A stretch of DNA of 64,000 nucleotides from Pedobacter jeongneungensis. Its GTDB lineage: Bacteria; Bacteroidota; Bacteroidia; Sphingobacteriales; Sphingobacteriaceae. This document shows positions 16,051 through 25,667 of the stretch, in pieces (the stretch's first letter is position 1; each line of letters starts with the position of its first letter). The position numbers and the translations under genes were made by a program. The stretch spans positions 248,001 to 312,000 of the forward strand of contig NZ_AYMG01000001.1 of NCBI RefSeq assembly GCF_000633455.1. The letters are read 5' to 3'. The notes beneath the pieces are model-generated. The model was not told where the DNA came from. It did not search any database and saw only the letters and a program-made list of their open reading frames with translations.

Positions 16051-16674
16051 ATGAAAAAATCATTTTTTTTGCTTTTTACTTCATTATTAATTTCAAACCA
16101 CTCGTTTGCGCAGAAAATATTTCATCAGCCTGATGCAAAAGGCACATGGCAATACATTTACCCATTTCAGGATAAAAGCTACCCCCTGGCCATACAATAT
16201 GGGATTGATGGAAAAGAATCGTTCGGTGGAGCAACTGAAGCCAACGTTTATTTCGGCAAAAGCAGTGCAAAAACGGATAAAATCTTCTGGAAAGAGAAAG
16301 TTTATTTAAAATTGATCAATGACAACATTTCTTACGAAGACTACAATGGAGACGGCATTAAAGATGTGGTTATCTTTTCAGAAACCGGAGGCCGGGGTGG
16401 CAACGCCTTTTATTATTTATTTTTGATAAACCATAAAAACAAAAAAATAATCAGAGTTAAAAATTTCGAAAACATTGTAAACCCTGAATACAACCGCAAA
16501 CACCATGTTGTTGTATCTTACGGTTTATCTGGCACGAATAATTACAGCATTTATAAAATTTCTAAGGATAACAAAGCTTCCGAGATTGGAAAAAGTTTTG
16601 AAGATACATTTGAAAGCGATCCCAATGAATTGGATAAAAGAATTAGGAAAATTTTAAAAAAACCTGTCCATTAA
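16051..16674 (+). CDS. Secreted hypothetical protein with calcium-loop-like motif
   Basis: A 207-residue exported protein. The ATG at 16051 begins a clear signal peptide (MKKSFFLLFTSLLISNHSFA); an upstream ATG at 16024 adds nine residues without benefit. The mature protein contains YEDYNGDGIKDVVIFSE, which has the DxNxDGxxD layout of FG-GAP/VCBS or dockerin-like calcium loops, followed by TGGRGGNAFYYLF. A single such loop does not make a propeller. Function unknown; periplasmic or surface location inferred. Confidence 0.7.
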   Translation: MKKSFFLLFTSLLISNHSFAQKIFHQPDAKGTWQYIYPFQDKSYPLAIQYGIDGKESFGGATEANVYFGKSSAKTDKIFWKEKVYLKLINDNISYEDYNGDGIKDVVIFSETGGRGGNAFYYLFLINHKNKKIIRVKNFENIVNPEYNRKHHVVVSYGLSGTNNYSIYKISKDNKASEIGKSFEDTFESDPNELDKRIRKILKKPVH

Positions 16675-16906
16675 TAACGATTATTCTAAAAAGGATACAC
16701 TGTCCTGCTCCTATTATTACCTATCCGAAAAAAAATTAGCCACAAAAACATAAAACAGATATAAACATCTAAATTTCAGTTAATTAAAATTCAAATCAAC
16801 TTCTTAAATCACCTTGATTTATGCGGCCTACAACCTTCTTTGGCATAGTCATTGTCATAGGGCTGTTACATTATTCAACCCTATTTAAAACAAAAAAGTG
16901 AAAGAG

Positions 16907-17281
16907 ATGAAAAAGACAGTCCAAATTTTCAGTATGCTTTTAATAGCATTAACAGTAATGGTATCGTGTAAAAAAGATACTGATCCAGCAGATAAAGATT
17001 TCTTCGTGGGTACTTACAAAGGAACGGTTTCTTACCGCAATGGCGAAACAACTATTAACAGTTCTGATGGTAAAGTAACCGTGAGCAAAGTTGGCGAAAC
17101 GTATAACTTTTACTTTGGCAACAACATTCCTGATATTACAGGTGTAAAGTTTGAAAAAACTGGCGATAACAGTTATGTGAGCGTAGGCTCAGGCTTAACA
17201 GGCATTAGTATTGATGCCAGCAACCTTAAAATTCTGGTTGTAAAAGATGGCCAAACCTGGACAGCAAACTGTACAAGGTAA
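16907..17281 (+). CDS. Small lipoprotein, hypothetical
   Basis: A 124-residue lipoprotein. The ATG at 16907 is preferred over an in-frame GTG at 16898, giving MKKTVQIFSMLLIALTVMVSC with the lipobox Cys near residue 21. The mature chain is a run of beta strands (FFVGTYKGTVSYRNGE and VTVSKVGETYNFYFG), like small lipocalin-type proteins of Bacteroidota. Terminated by a strong hairpin. Function unknown. The 232 bases before it hold no gene. Confidence 0.75.
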   Translation: MKKTVQIFSMLLIALTVMVSCKKDTDPADKDFFVGTYKGTVSYRNGETTINSSDGKVTVSKVGETYNFYFGNNIPDITGVKFEKTGDNSYVSVGSGLTGISIDASNLKILVVKDGQTWTANCTR

Positions 17282-17297
17282 ACATTGAATAAGCAAA

Positions 17298-17329
17298 AGG
17301 CCCGGTTTTAAAAAATCGGGCCTCTTTTA
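17298..17329. terminator. Terminator shared by convergent small genes
   Basis: AGGCCCG (17298-17304) pairs with CGGGCCT (17317-17323), and a T-run follows on the plus strand. It sits between convergent genes. Confidence 0.75.
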
Positions 17330-17334
17330 TAAAA

Positions 17335-17586
17335 TTACAATTCTTCTTCCTCGTCATCTTCTTCAGGCACGTATTTTTCAATCGCCTGGCCAATTGCATT
17401 CACCTCTTCATCCTCCTCAAAAATCGGAAGTTCTGTTTTATAATCCATTTTCAACCAGATCGATGAAGTATCTTTTTGAATCTGGATATATTCTCTTCCA
17501 TCTTTAAAAATGGTGTATGAATCATTTCCTTCCGGAAAAACTGAATAGTTGATCGGTCCGATTTCGATATCAAAAGGCTCTTGCAT
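17335..17586 (-). CDS. Hypothetical acidic protein, 83 residues
   Basis: A small protein with no signal peptide and a highly acidic C-terminus (YVPEEDDEEEEL). The central part (NYSVFPEGNDSYTIFKDGREYIQIQKD) looks like a beta-rich domain. A perfect TATCTTTG -7 box lies upstream on its strand at 17603-17610, 16 bases before the ATG, which supports that it is a real gene. No family recognised. Confidence 0.65.
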   Translation of the reverse strand: MQEPFDIEIGPINYSVFPEGNDSYTIFKDGREYIQIQKDTSSIWLKMDYKTELPIFEEDEEVNAIGQAIEKYVPEEDDEEEEL

Positions 17587-17602
17587 GCTGAATGTTTTTT
17601 TA

Positions 17603-17610
17603 CAAAGATA
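17603..17610 (-). promoter_or_regulatory. -7 box (TATCTTTG) for the 83-residue protein gene
   Basis: Exact consensus on the minus strand, 16 bases before the ATG at 17586. Confidence 0.55.
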
Positions 17611-17685
17611 AAAAATCTTTTCGTTGACTTTGAGCTTGAACGGATATATCAGACATTCTTATCTTTATAGGATCAATTAATAAAG

Positions 17686-18036
17686 ATGGATTTTTCAAAA
17701 GCAGATAACAAGGTTGCCCGAAAATTATTTGAGGTAGCTTTACAAAGAGAATTAATAAAAGGCATGTACGAATTCGCTGAAGTTTTGGATCAATGGAAAA
17801 CGCAACAGCCTGAAGACAATAGGGATGACTACTATAAGATATTTACCGCAGTAAAAGATTTTGATAAACACATTGCCAGAAGATACGACGGGCTTAAAAA
17901 TTCATGGTTTTTCGATACTGTAATAGCTTTGCTTATAGATAAAATCATTACTACTGCCGATTTAGAAGGTTTTTCGGAAGAAGCAAAAAGCGAAATATTG
18001 AAGAGCCTTAAATTCAGAGAAGTTAATCAACTATAA
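17686..18036 (+). CDS. Hypothetical protein, 116 residues
   Basis: A helical, charged cytoplasmic protein with no transmembrane segment (MDFSKADNKVARKLFEVALQ). A near-consensus box TATCTTTA (17660-17667) lies 18 bases upstream. The longest conserved-looking stretch is KIFTAVKDFDKHIARRYDGL. I do not recognise a family. It precedes the MBL nuclease gene by 82 bases. Confidence 0.65.
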   Translation: MDFSKADNKVARKLFEVALQRELIKGMYEFAEVLDQWKTQQPEDNRDDYYKIFTAVKDFDKHIARRYDGLKNSWFFDTVIALLIDKIITTADLEGFSEEAKSEILKSLKFREVNQL

Positions 18037-18118
18037 TTAAAAAATTACGCCTGATTGTTTAAAAATCCCATCATTTATATTACTTTACGGCAAAAGAATT
18101 TACGCGATAGATAAGAAG

Positions 18119-19501
18119 ATGAAGTTAACGTTTTGGGGCGCAGCGCAACAGGTAACAGGGAGTATGCACTTACTCGAAATTGGACATTATAAAATACTGA
18201 TAGATTGCGGATTAGACTATGAAAAGGAAACCTATCAGGAAGAAAATCAACAATTTCCGTTCGATCCGGCAGGCATTAACCTGGTAATTTTAACCCACGC
18301 ACACATCGATCACTCTGGTAATTTACCTACACTGGTTCGAATGGGTTTTGATGGTCAGGTACTCTGTACACCACCAACTGCCGATTTAACTTCAATATTG
18401 TTATTCGATTCTGTTGAACTTTTTTTAAGAAAGGCCGGTCGAAAACCCCGTACAAAACGCGGCAATTTCAGCGGACCAAAACCATTGTACCTGCACAAGC
18501 ACGTAATGGATATGATCGATCGTTTTGTAACCATTGCCTTTAACAAACCGTTCAAAATCAATGGCGATATTAGCTTAACTTTTGTACCTGTTGGCCATTT
18601 GTTAGGTGCCGCAGCGGCTATTTTAACCATAAATGATAACGGCGTTGAGAAAAAAATAGCTTTTACCGGCGATATCGGTAGAGAAAACTATCCTGTTTTG
18701 GTTAATCCAGAACCATTGCCTGATGTGGATTATGTGGTAAGCGAGGCTACTTATGGTGGCAGAATGCACACCAAAGATCAGACATTGGAAGAACGCCTGG
18801 TACAGGAAATTACAGAAGCCTGTATTAAAAGCCCAGGCCGCTTGATTATTCCTGCATTTAGTATCGGTAGAACACAATCGTTGGTATTTGCCTTAAATCA
18901 GATATTCACTAAAAAACTATTACCTCCGGTTCAGATTTTTGTGGATAGCCCTATGGCGATTCAAGCTACAGAGGTTTACCGCAAACACCATAACCTGGTG
19001 AATCAGGAAGCAAAAGACTTTTACCAGACCATGGGGGATGAGTTTGAATTTGAGCACCTGGCTTATGTCCAAACCATGAAAGAAAGCAAGGATGTTTCTA
19101 ATTATTTCGATCCTTGCATTATCATTTCATCCGCAGGTATGCTGGAGGGAGGGCGGATTCAGGATCACTTGTATTATAACATTCAGAATTATTACTGCAC
19201 CATTCTTTTTATCGGTTACTGCGCAAAAGGAACATTAGGTTACAAACTACTAAGTGGTGCGCCGATTGTGCGGATTAAAGACCGCGAAATGATGGTATAT
19301 GCGACTATCCGCCAAACCGATCTGTTAAGTGGCCATGGCGATCATAACGACCTGGTAAAAACAATTAAGCAAACTGGTCAGCCTAAAAAAGTTTTCCTGG
19401 TGCATGGCGAAGATAAAAGCCTGCAAAGCTTATCGCTGGCGCTACAGGAAGATGGTTTTAATGTTGAAGTACCTGAAAGGGGAGCGGTTTTTGAGTTGTA
19501 G
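18119..19501 (+). CDS. MBL-fold/beta-CASP RNA-processing exonuclease-like protein
   Basis: A 460-residue metallo-beta-lactamase-fold protein of the beta-CASP/CPSF73-like group. THAHIDHSG (about 58-66) is the main metal motif; other ligands appear in VGHLLGAAA (about residue 160), TGDIGREN and VHGEDKSL. The beta-CASP domain (about 210-375) includes ISSAGMLEGGRI. Such enzymes cut or trim RNA. The N-terminus (LTFWGAAQQVTGSMHLLEIG) matches the family and supports the ATG at 18119. Specific RNA target not known. Confidence 0.9.
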   Translation: MKLTFWGAAQQVTGSMHLLEIGHYKILIDCGLDYEKETYQEENQQFPFDPAGINLVILTHAHIDHSGNLPTLVRMGFDGQVLCTPPTADLTSILLFDSVELFLRKAGRKPRTKRGNFSGPKPLYLHKHVMDMIDRFVTIAFNKPFKINGDISLTFVPVGHLLGAAAAILTINDNGVEKKIAFTGDIGRENYPVLVNPEPLPDVDYVVSEATYGGRMHTKDQTLEERLVQEITEACIKSPGRLIIPAFSIGRTQSLVFALNQIFTKKLLPPVQIFVDSPMAIQATEVYRKHHNLVNQEAKDFYQTMGDEFEFEHLAYVQTMKESKDVSNYFDPCIIISSAGMLEGGRIQDHLYYNIQNYYCTILFIGYCAKGTLGYKLLSGAPIVRIKDREMMVYATIRQTDLLSGHGDHNDLVKTIKQTGQPKKVFLVHGEDKSLQSLSLALQEDGFNVEVPERGAVFEL

Positions 19502-19947
19502 GTCAGTTGTTCATTGGGTTAATAGTTCATGGTCTTTTGGTTTATAGCTGATGACCATTGCGGCTATTAAACCATGATCTATTGAGACTATGAACCAAAG
19601 GCTTAGAGATTCTGCGCTACCATTGACGTTATTTTGTAATTGTTTATTAATGAGCAATTTGAGGAAGTATGCATTTCCCGTCCAGCTAGGCCAAAGCACC
19701 ACATCTCCGTTCTACATAAATCCGGCCTAACAAATTTTTCGGGCTCCACTGCCCCTGCCATCCTACTGGCTTTGAAAGAAAAATTTTCAGCCGGCATTTT
19801 TTGTTTCTTTTTGATGCCAAAAAGAAAGAGCCCTTCGGCGGCGGCGAGCCGAAGCAAGACTGCGCCACAAGGCAAAAAATTAAATATATACGTCATTCAT
19901 ATTGATTTTTATAAAATAAATTATTCCTCAGAATGACAATAAATCTA
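19502..19947. other. Gene-free spacer with dispersed-repeat-like segment
   Basis: No supportable gene. The first part has AT-rich imperfect copies of GGTTCATAG-like text. From about 19675 to 19880 GC rises and contains the hairpin-forming run around GCCCTTCGGCGGCGGCGAGCCG. A frame is open on each strand there (for example 19603-19896 minus), but neither has a plausible start or composition. It resembles an intergenic repeat rather than a protein gene. Confidence 0.45.
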
Positions 19948-21195
19948 TCAGCCCCTCACTTGCCCGTCACCTCTCACCACCCATTTATAACTCGTTAATT
20001 CTTCTAAACCCATTGGGCCACGGGCATGAAGTTTTTGTGTACTAATCCCGATTTCTGCACCAAGACCAAACTGTGCGCCATCTGTAAAACCGGTAGAGGC
20101 ATTGGCATAAACCGCAGCTGCATCTACTTCATTTAAAAATTGAGCAATATTAGCAGCATCTTCAGAAATAATGGCTTCGCTATGTTTTGAGCTATAATCA
20201 GCAATATGGTTTAGTGCAGCAGTTAAATTTCCAACAACCTTAACCGCTAATTTTAACGACAAAAATTCTGTCCCAAAATGTTCAGGCGTGGCTTTGTTTA
20301 GTAAGTGAGGTGGGTAAGAAGATTTTAATACTTCATAACTTTTTTCATCCGCATATAATTCTACATTTCCATCAGCTAAAGGAGATAAAAGTGCAGGAAG
20401 ATCATCCAGTCTATTTTCGTTAATTAACACGCAGTCTAAAGAATTACATACACTTACCCTTCTGGTTTTGGCATTGAAAATAATTGCTTTACCTTTCTCT
20501 AAATCACCCGATTCATCAAAATAAGTATGTACAATACCTGCGCCGGTTTCGATAACAGGGATCTTACTATTTTCGCGGACGTAATTGATTAATGATTGGC
20601 TCCCCCTGGGGATCAGCACATCAACAAAACCCCTCGCATTTAGCAAAGCTTCTGTTGCGGCCCTTTCCGCTGGCAACAAGGTTAAAATATCGCGGTTTAT
20701 TTTATGATTATCCAATACTTGATGTATTACCTTTGCAATCGCGAGATTAGAAAATTCGGCATCACTTCCACCTTTTAATACGGCAACATTTCCGGTTTTA
20801 AAGCAGAGTGAAAATACATCAGCCGTAACATTGGGGCGAGCTTCGTAAATTACACCAACAACACCCAAGGGCACGCTCACTTTTTGGATATGAAGTTGGT
20901 TATCCAATGTTTTATCAGAAAGGACTTTACCTAAGGGGCTATTTAAGCCGGCAACATTTTTCAGGTCATTTGCAATATCTGCAATACGTGCTGCGCTTAA
21001 CTTTAACCTGTCGTATTTAGAATCTTCGATAGGCATTTTAGCTAAATCCCTGGCGTTTTCAGCGAGAATTTCTGCTGTATTGGCCACTAAAGCTTCAGCC
21101 AGATCCTTTAAAACAGCATCTGTTGTTTCTTTGCTAAGACTAATCAAAGTGCGACTAGCTTGCTTTGCTTTTTCGAAGTATTGTTTGTAATCCAT
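19948..21195 (-). CDS. proA: Glutamate-5-semialdehyde dehydrogenase (gamma-glutamyl phosphate reductase)
   Basis: A 415-residue NADPH-dependent enzyme making glutamate-5-semialdehyde in proline synthesis. The start [17 protein letters not shown] at 21195 matches the family; a longer frame to 21369 would read through an intergenic repeat and is rejected. Family features: [38 protein letters not shown], and the catalytic Cys in VSVCNSLDC (about residue 250), then [20 protein letters not shown] at the C-terminus. It follows proB with a 233-base gap filled by repeats, which may loosen the coupling of this usual operon. Confidence 0.96.
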   Translation of the reverse strand: MDYKQYFEKAKQASRTLISLSKETTDAVLKDLAEALVANTAEILAENARDLAKMPIEDSKYDRLKLSAARIADIANDLKNVAGLNSPLGKVLSDKTLDNQLHIQKVSVPLGVVGVIYEARPNVTADVFSLCFKTGNVAVLKGGSDAEFSNLAIAKVIHQVLDNHKINRDILTLLPAERAATEALLNARGFVDVLIPRGSQSLINYVRENSKIPVIETGAGIVHTYFDESGDLEKGKAIIFNAKTRRVSVCNSLDCVLINENRLDDLPALLSPLADGNVELYADEKSYEVLKSSYPPHLLNKATPEHFGTEFLSLKLAVKVVGNLTAALNHIADYSSKHSEAIISEDAANIAQFLNEVDAAAVYANASTGFTDGAQFGLGAEIGISTQKLHARGPMGLEELTSYKWVVRGDGQVRG

Positions 21196-21208
21196 TTTTT
21201 TCTTTATT

Positions 21209-21304
21209 ACCACAGAGGGCACGGAGTTTTCACTGAGAAAATGAGCATGGTATATTTTAAACTCTATGTCCTCTGTGATTTTTTCTCTGTGCGCTCGGTG
21301 GTTA
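21209..21304. repeat. ACCACAGAG...CTCGGTGGTTA palindromic repeat, copy 1
   Basis: An imperfect inverted repeat: one end ACCACAGAGGGCACGGAG, the other CTCTGTGCGCTCGGTGGTTA. It sits between proB and proA, beginning 14 bases before the proA ATG. Copy 2 lies just beyond. Confidence 0.7.
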
Positions 21305-21324
21305 TCTAAATTGCTTTTCTTTTT

Positions 21325-21424
21325 AACCAAAGAGGGCACCGAGTTTTCACTGAGGAAAAATGAGCGCATCGGTTATTAACTCTCTATGCCCTCTGTGATT
21401 TTTTCTCTGTGTGCTCGGTGGTTA
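21325..21424. repeat. ACCACAGAG-type palindromic repeat, copy 2
   Basis: A tandem second copy with few changes, in the same orientation as copy 1: AACCAAAGAGGGCACCGAG at one end and CTCTGTGTGCTCGGTGGTTAA at the other. It ends 5 bases before the proB stop. Confidence 0.7.
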
Positions 21425-21428
21425 ATCA

Positions 21429-22508
21429 CTAAATAGCCGAATAAAAATAATCGTAATGCACTAAAGCTTTCTGTTTTTTCTGGCCGATACGTTCCCGGGC
21501 TTTATCCGATCCGTATTCTGCAATACCCAAACCTATTAGCTGGTTATTTTCGTCAATAATTTTAATAATATCGCCTTTTAAAAAGTCGGTTTGGATTTCG
21601 ATAATCCCCACAGGCAATAAACTGGTTGCTCTGCCCGAGGTTAATACCGTTTTGGCACCATCATTTAGTTTTACCACGCCGGTTGCAGCTGTTTCTGAAT
21701 GGGCAATCCATTTTTTCTTGCCCGACTTGCTTTTTTCGGGCACAAAACGGGTATGTACCAATTCATTATTTAATAAGGAAACCAGCACATTATCTTTTGT
21801 TCCATTGGCGATATGCACAGAAATACCCAATTTGGCCACTTTTTGCGCCATAGTCGATTTAGTAATCATTCCGCCACGGCCAAATTGCGATTTACCAGTT
21901 TGGATAAAAGAGGCCAAATTAGCAACTGAACCATTAATTTCCTCAATAACAGCTGAACCCTCAATTTTCGGATCACCGTTATAAATGCCATCTACATTCG
22001 ACAAGATAATCAGCGCATCGGCATTTAACATCGAAGCAATTAATCCGGCCAGTTCATCGTTATCGGTAAACATCAGTTCAGTTACCGAAACCACATCATT
22101 TTCATTCACCACCGGAATTACCTCATTTTGAAGCAAAATCTGCAGGCAGTTTTTCATGTTCAAATAATGCGCCCGGTCACGAAAATCTTCTTTGGTAACC
22201 AAAACCTGTGCACATTGTATATTGTGTGCAGCAAAGAAATTGGAGTAGGTATTGATCAGTTTTACCTGACCAATAGCCGCCAATAGCTGTCGGGTAGTTA
22301 CCGCATCCTGTTTTTCGGATACTTTGATCAAACTTCTGCCCGAAGCCACTGCTCCCGAAGACACCAAAATTACTTCAATACCCATCTGTTTAATGTCGGC
22401 CAGTTGATTTACAAGGTGTTTAATCCTTGCTTCATCCGGCAAACCATTCGCTTGCGTAATTACATTTGAACCAACTTTAACAACTATTTTTTTGTACCCT
22501 AATTTCAT
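21429..22508 (-). CDS. proB: Glutamate 5-kinase with PUA domain
   Basis: A 359-residue enzyme that phosphorylates glutamate as the first step in proline synthesis. The amino-acid kinase domain (about 1-250) has IVVKVGSNV, LVSSGAVASG and VNENDVVSV; the C-terminal PUA domain (about 270-359: VVKLNDGAKTVLTSG...LPVGI) is typical of full-length bacterial ProB and is linked to feedback control. The start MKLGYKKIVVKVGSN at 22508 is preferred over an upstream frame to 22538. Proline probably regulates the enzyme by inhibition, as in the family. Confidence 0.96.
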   Translation of the reverse strand: MKLGYKKIVVKVGSNVITQANGLPDEARIKHLVNQLADIKQMGIEVILVSSGAVASGRSLIKVSEKQDAVTTRQLLAAIGQVKLINTYSNFFAAHNIQCAQVLVTKEDFRDRAHYLNMKNCLQILLQNEVIPVVNENDVVSVTELMFTDNDELAGLIASMLNADALIILSNVDGIYNGDPKIEGSAVIEEINGSVANLASFIQTGKSQFGRGGMITKSTMAQKVAKLGISVHIANGTKDNVLVSLLNNELVHTRFVPEKSKSGKKKWIAHSETAATGVVKLNDGAKTVLTSGRATSLLPVGIIEIQTDFLKGDIIKIIDENNQLIGLGIAEYGSDKARERIGQKKQKALVHYDYFYSAI

Positions 22509-22910
22509 TATGATCTTCAAACCGTTTGGAAGCGGCAATTTAACATCAATTTTTCTAAATCAGATGATTATCCATAGGCTTAATGGATTTTTGCGAAAAT
22601 GATAATTGGGTTTGGAGTTTAGCGCTAAGCGTTGGCGGCGATTAACCTATGAGTCCGAAGTCTGATGACCGAGGTCAGAAGTCCTGGCGCATAACACAAT
22701 TAACCGATTTAAATAATTAACCGATTAACCACCACGCCACGAATAAACAAATGAACTATTTATTAAGTCCGAGGACCGAGGTCAGAAGTGTTAGTTGCCT
22801 AAAACAGTTAACCGATTTAAACAATTAACAAGTTAACCACTAATAAACTAATGGCTAATGAACTATTGAACTAAATTATTAAATTGCAATTGAACCTAAA
22901 TCAAACCACT
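22509..22910. other. Gene-free spacer rich in short repeats
   Basis: Holds two AGTCCGA-type repeats (22651-22684, 22765-22788) with GACCGAGGTCAGAAGT in common, and at least three GTTAACCGATTTAAAC-type units (22690-22840). No gene, terminator or clear promoter. Confidence 0.6.
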
Positions 22911-25061
22911 ATGAAACGTATCTTACCAGGCCTTATATTGCTTAGCGCAATTACAGCCTGTAATCACCCTCAAAAGAAAGAAATGAAAACAATAAAGTGG
23001 CCAGATGCAAAGGCGCCCATAGCGGAGATTATTCCGCACCAAAGAATAATACATGGCGATACCGTAGTAGATAATTACTATTGGATGATCGATTATTTTA
23101 AAAAAGGGCCCGACAGCACAAAGGTTGTAAACTACCTGAAGGCCGAAAACGCTTACCTGGACACCATGCTAAAAAGTACCGATCAGTTTCAGGCTGATCT
23201 GTTTAAGGAAATGAAAGCCCGAATCAAAGAAAAAGACGAATCAGTTCCGGTTTTTAAAAACGGTTATTATTATTATTCACGGACAGAAGATGGACAGCAA
23301 TATTTTAAATACTGCCGCAAAAAAGGAAGTTTATCTGCAGCTGAAGAAATCTTGCTGGATGTAGATCAGCTGGCAAAAGGACATGCCTATTACAGCGCGA
23401 CTGGATTTAGCATCAGTCCCGACAATAAACTTTTAGCCTTTGGTGTAGATCAGGTTTCACGCCGCCAGTACACCATTAACATTAAAAATTTAGAAACTGG
23501 CGAAATCTTAAAAGATGCCATTACCAATACAGAAGGAGGGGTAGCCTGGGCAAACGATAATAAAACATTCTTTTACACGTCAAAAAATCCGGTTACACTA
23601 CTAAGCGAAAAAATCAAAAAACATATGCTTGGTGCAGATGCCAAAACCGATGCCGTGGTTTACGATGAGAAAGATAATACCAATTATATTGGTGTAGGTA
23701 AATCGAAAAATGGACGGTATATTTTTATCGCTTCGCAGGGAACACTTACTTCAGAATATAAAATAGTAGATGCCGACCACCCGGAAAGCCCTTTTAAAGT
23801 TTTTGCAGCGCGATCAAAAGATGTATTGTATGATGTAATGCCTGTTGATGGCAAATTTTTGATTTTAACCAACTGGAACGCCAAGAATTTCCGTTTAATG
23901 GAATGTCCGCTGGATAAGACCGAAAAAGAAAACTGGAAAGAGGTGATTCCGCACCGTGCCGATGTTTTATTGGAAAGTGCTGAAGAATTTAAAGATTTTA
24001 CCGTTTTATCAGAGCGTAAAAACGGATTAACCGAGCTGCGCGTACTCAAAAAAGACAAAAGCGATTATTATATCAAATTTGACGAACCTGTCTATGATGC
24101 CGGCGTAGGCGCTAACCCTGAATATAACAGCACAACCTTACGCTATTCATATACCTCATTAACTACTCCAAACTCTACCTACGATTATGATCTTGTAAAA
24201 AAAGACCAGAAACTAATGAAACAACAGGAGGTTTTGGGCGGCTATAATCCAAAAGATTATGTTACTGAGCGCGTTTTTGCAGCCGCAAAAGATGGCACCA
24301 AAGTACCAATTGCCCTGGTTTATAAAAAAGGCTTTAAAAAGAATGGAGAATCGCCATTGTTGCTTTATGGTTATGGCTCTTATGGTGCAAATTCGGATGT
24401 TTATTTCTCTTCACCACGTTTAAGCCTGTTAGATCGCGGTTTTGTATTTGCCATTGCCAATATCCGTGGCGGACAGGAAATGGGCCGCCAATGGTATGAA
24501 GACGGAAAACTGATGAAAAAGAAAAACACTTTTACCGATTTTATTGCAGCAGGAGAGTATTTGATTAATCAGAAATATACCTCGAAAGGCCATTTATACG
24601 CACATGGCGGTAGCGCGGGTGGTTTATTAATGGGCGCAGTGGTCAATATCGCTCCCGATTTATGGAATGGTGTGATTGCCGATGTTCCTTTTGTAGATGT
24701 GGTTAATACCATGCTTGATGAAAGTATTCCGCTTACTACAAACGAATTTGATGAATGGGGAAATCCAAAACAAAAAGCCGCTTATGATTACATGAAAAGT
24801 TATTCTCCTTACGAAAACGTAGAGAAAAAAGCTTATCCGAATATCCTCGTTACCACTGGTTTACACGATAGTCAGGTACAGTATTTTGAGCCGGCAAAAT
24901 GGGTCGCTAAATTACGGGCAACCAAAACTGATAAAAATGTACTGCTGCTTAAAACCAATATGGAATTTGGCCATGGTGGTGCATCCGGCCGTTTCGACTA
25001 TTTAAAGGATGTGGCATTACGCTGGGCCTTTTTGTTTTCGTTGGAAGGAATAGAGAAATAA
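22911..25061 (+). CDS. S9A prolyl oligopeptidase/oligopeptidase B-like lipoprotein
   Basis: A 716-residue serine peptidase. The ATG at 22911 gives MKRILPGLILLSAITAC, a lipobox with Cys17, so it is probably membrane-anchored in the periplasm; an upstream TTG start is rejected. The N-terminal beta-propeller (about 60-430) is followed by the alpha/beta-hydrolase domain: catalytic Ser in HGGSAGG (about 568), Asp in TGLHDSQV (about 653), His in FGHGGASG (about 688). Sequence is close to oligopeptidase B, which cleaves after basic residues in short peptides; preference for Arg/Lys is inferred. Confidence 0.93.
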   Translation: MKRILPGLILLSAITACNHPQKKEMKTIKWPDAKAPIAEIIPHQRIIHGDTVVDNYYWMIDYFKKGPDSTKVVNYLKAENAYLDTMLKSTDQFQADLFKEMKARIKEKDESVPVFKNGYYYYSRTEDGQQYFKYCRKKGSLSAAEEILLDVDQLAKGHAYYSATGFSISPDNKLLAFGVDQVSRRQYTINIKNLETGEILKDAITNTEGGVAWANDNKTFFYTSKNPVTLLSEKIKKHMLGADAKTDAVVYDEKDNTNYIGVGKSKNGRYIFIASQGTLTSEYKIVDADHPESPFKVFAARSKDVLYDVMPVDGKFLILTNWNAKNFRLMECPLDKTEKENWKEVIPHRADVLLESAEEFKDFTVLSERKNGLTELRVLKKDKSDYYIKFDEPVYDAGVGANPEYNSTTLRYSYTSLTTPNSTYDYDLVKKDQKLMKQQEVLGGYNPKDYVTERVFAAAKDGTKVPIALVYKKGFKKNGESPLLLYGYGSYGANSDVYFSSPRLSLLDRGFVFAIANIRGGQEMGRQWYEDGKLMKKKNTFTDFIAAGEYLINQKYTSKGHLYAHGGSAGGLLMGAVVNIAPDLWNGVIADVPFVDVVNTMLDESIPLTTNEFDEWGNPKQKAAYDYMKSYSPYENVEKKAYPNILVTTGLHDSQVQYFEPAKWVAKLRATKTDKNVLLLKTNMEFGHGGASGRFDYLKDVALRWAFLFSLEGIEK

Positions 25062-25073
25062 TCACAATAAATT

Positions 25074-25167
25074 CGTCATTGCGAGAAGGCTTTTCAGCCG
25101 ACGAAGCAATTTTACAACGATCGCTACTAGCGTATGCATTAAGATTGCTTCGTGCCTCGAAATGACG
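25074..25167. repeat. Palindromic GTCAT-type element, family A, copy 1
   Basis: Ends CGTCATTGCGAG and TCGAAATGACG; inner arms CGAAGCAAT (about 25102-25110) and ATTGCTTCG (25144-25152) enclose a 33-base core. The outer arms match copy 2 at 27777-27870 in the same orientation, but the core is reverse-complemented relative to it. Confidence 0.8.
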
Positions 25168-25203
25168 GATCTTTTTTAACCATAATTTATATAAAACCCC
25201 ACA

Positions 25204-25656
25204 ATGAACACCAAACTAAAAACACTCCAAATCATCCACCTCGCACTATGCTCAGGCGTTTTCCTCTTTGCATTGATAACCATTTTCCTTAACCGCGAAA
25301 TCATGTTTTTTGATGCCAATCCACAAACCACAGCACCTTTTAACCCGATATTCCCGATTATGGGACTGATTACCATATCAGGAAGCATATTTTTTTATAG
25401 AAATTTAATTTCTAAAATAGATAAATCTGCCACGGCTGATACGAAGATCAACATGTACCAAAGTGCCTTTATCATCAGTTCTGCACTTTTAGAAGGTGGC
25501 GCACTTTTTAATATCGTAGGCTTTTTTATGACGCACAACTCCTTCTTTTTGATTTTTGGCCTCGCTAATTTTGTTTTTTTAGTCTTAAAAAGACCAACCA
25601 AAGATAAATTGATTTCCGCTTTACAATTGCAATACCCCGATACGGAGGCTTTGTAA
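25204..25656 (+). CDS. Hypothetical membrane protein, four transmembrane helices
   Basis: A 150-residue inner-membrane protein with hydrophobic segments near residues 9-28, 45-65, 85-107 and 110-128, connected by short charged loops and ending in a hydrophilic tail. It resembles small four-helix proteins found in many Bacteroidota; no motif suggests activity. It ends 26 bases before the M16 protease gene, and the promoter for that gene lies in this gap. Confidence 0.7.
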   Translation: MNTKLKTLQIIHLALCSGVFLFALITIFLNREIMFFDANPQTTAPFNPIFPIMGLITISGSIFFYRNLISKIDKSATADTKINMYQSAFIISSALLEGGALFNIVGFFMTHNSFFLIFGLANFVFLVLKRPTKDKLISALQLQYPDTEAL

Positions 25657-25667
25657 GCAATTAGCCT

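Noticed and set aside
19603..19896. 97-codon minus frame and overlapping plus frame at 19640-19936
   Set aside because: Both cross the GC-rich repeat-like block, overlap each other, and have protein composition typical of noncoding translation.
21196..21369. N-terminal extension of ProA
   Set aside because: It is translation of the intergenic repeat; the family starts at MDYKQYF-like residues and the repeat lies entirely upstream.
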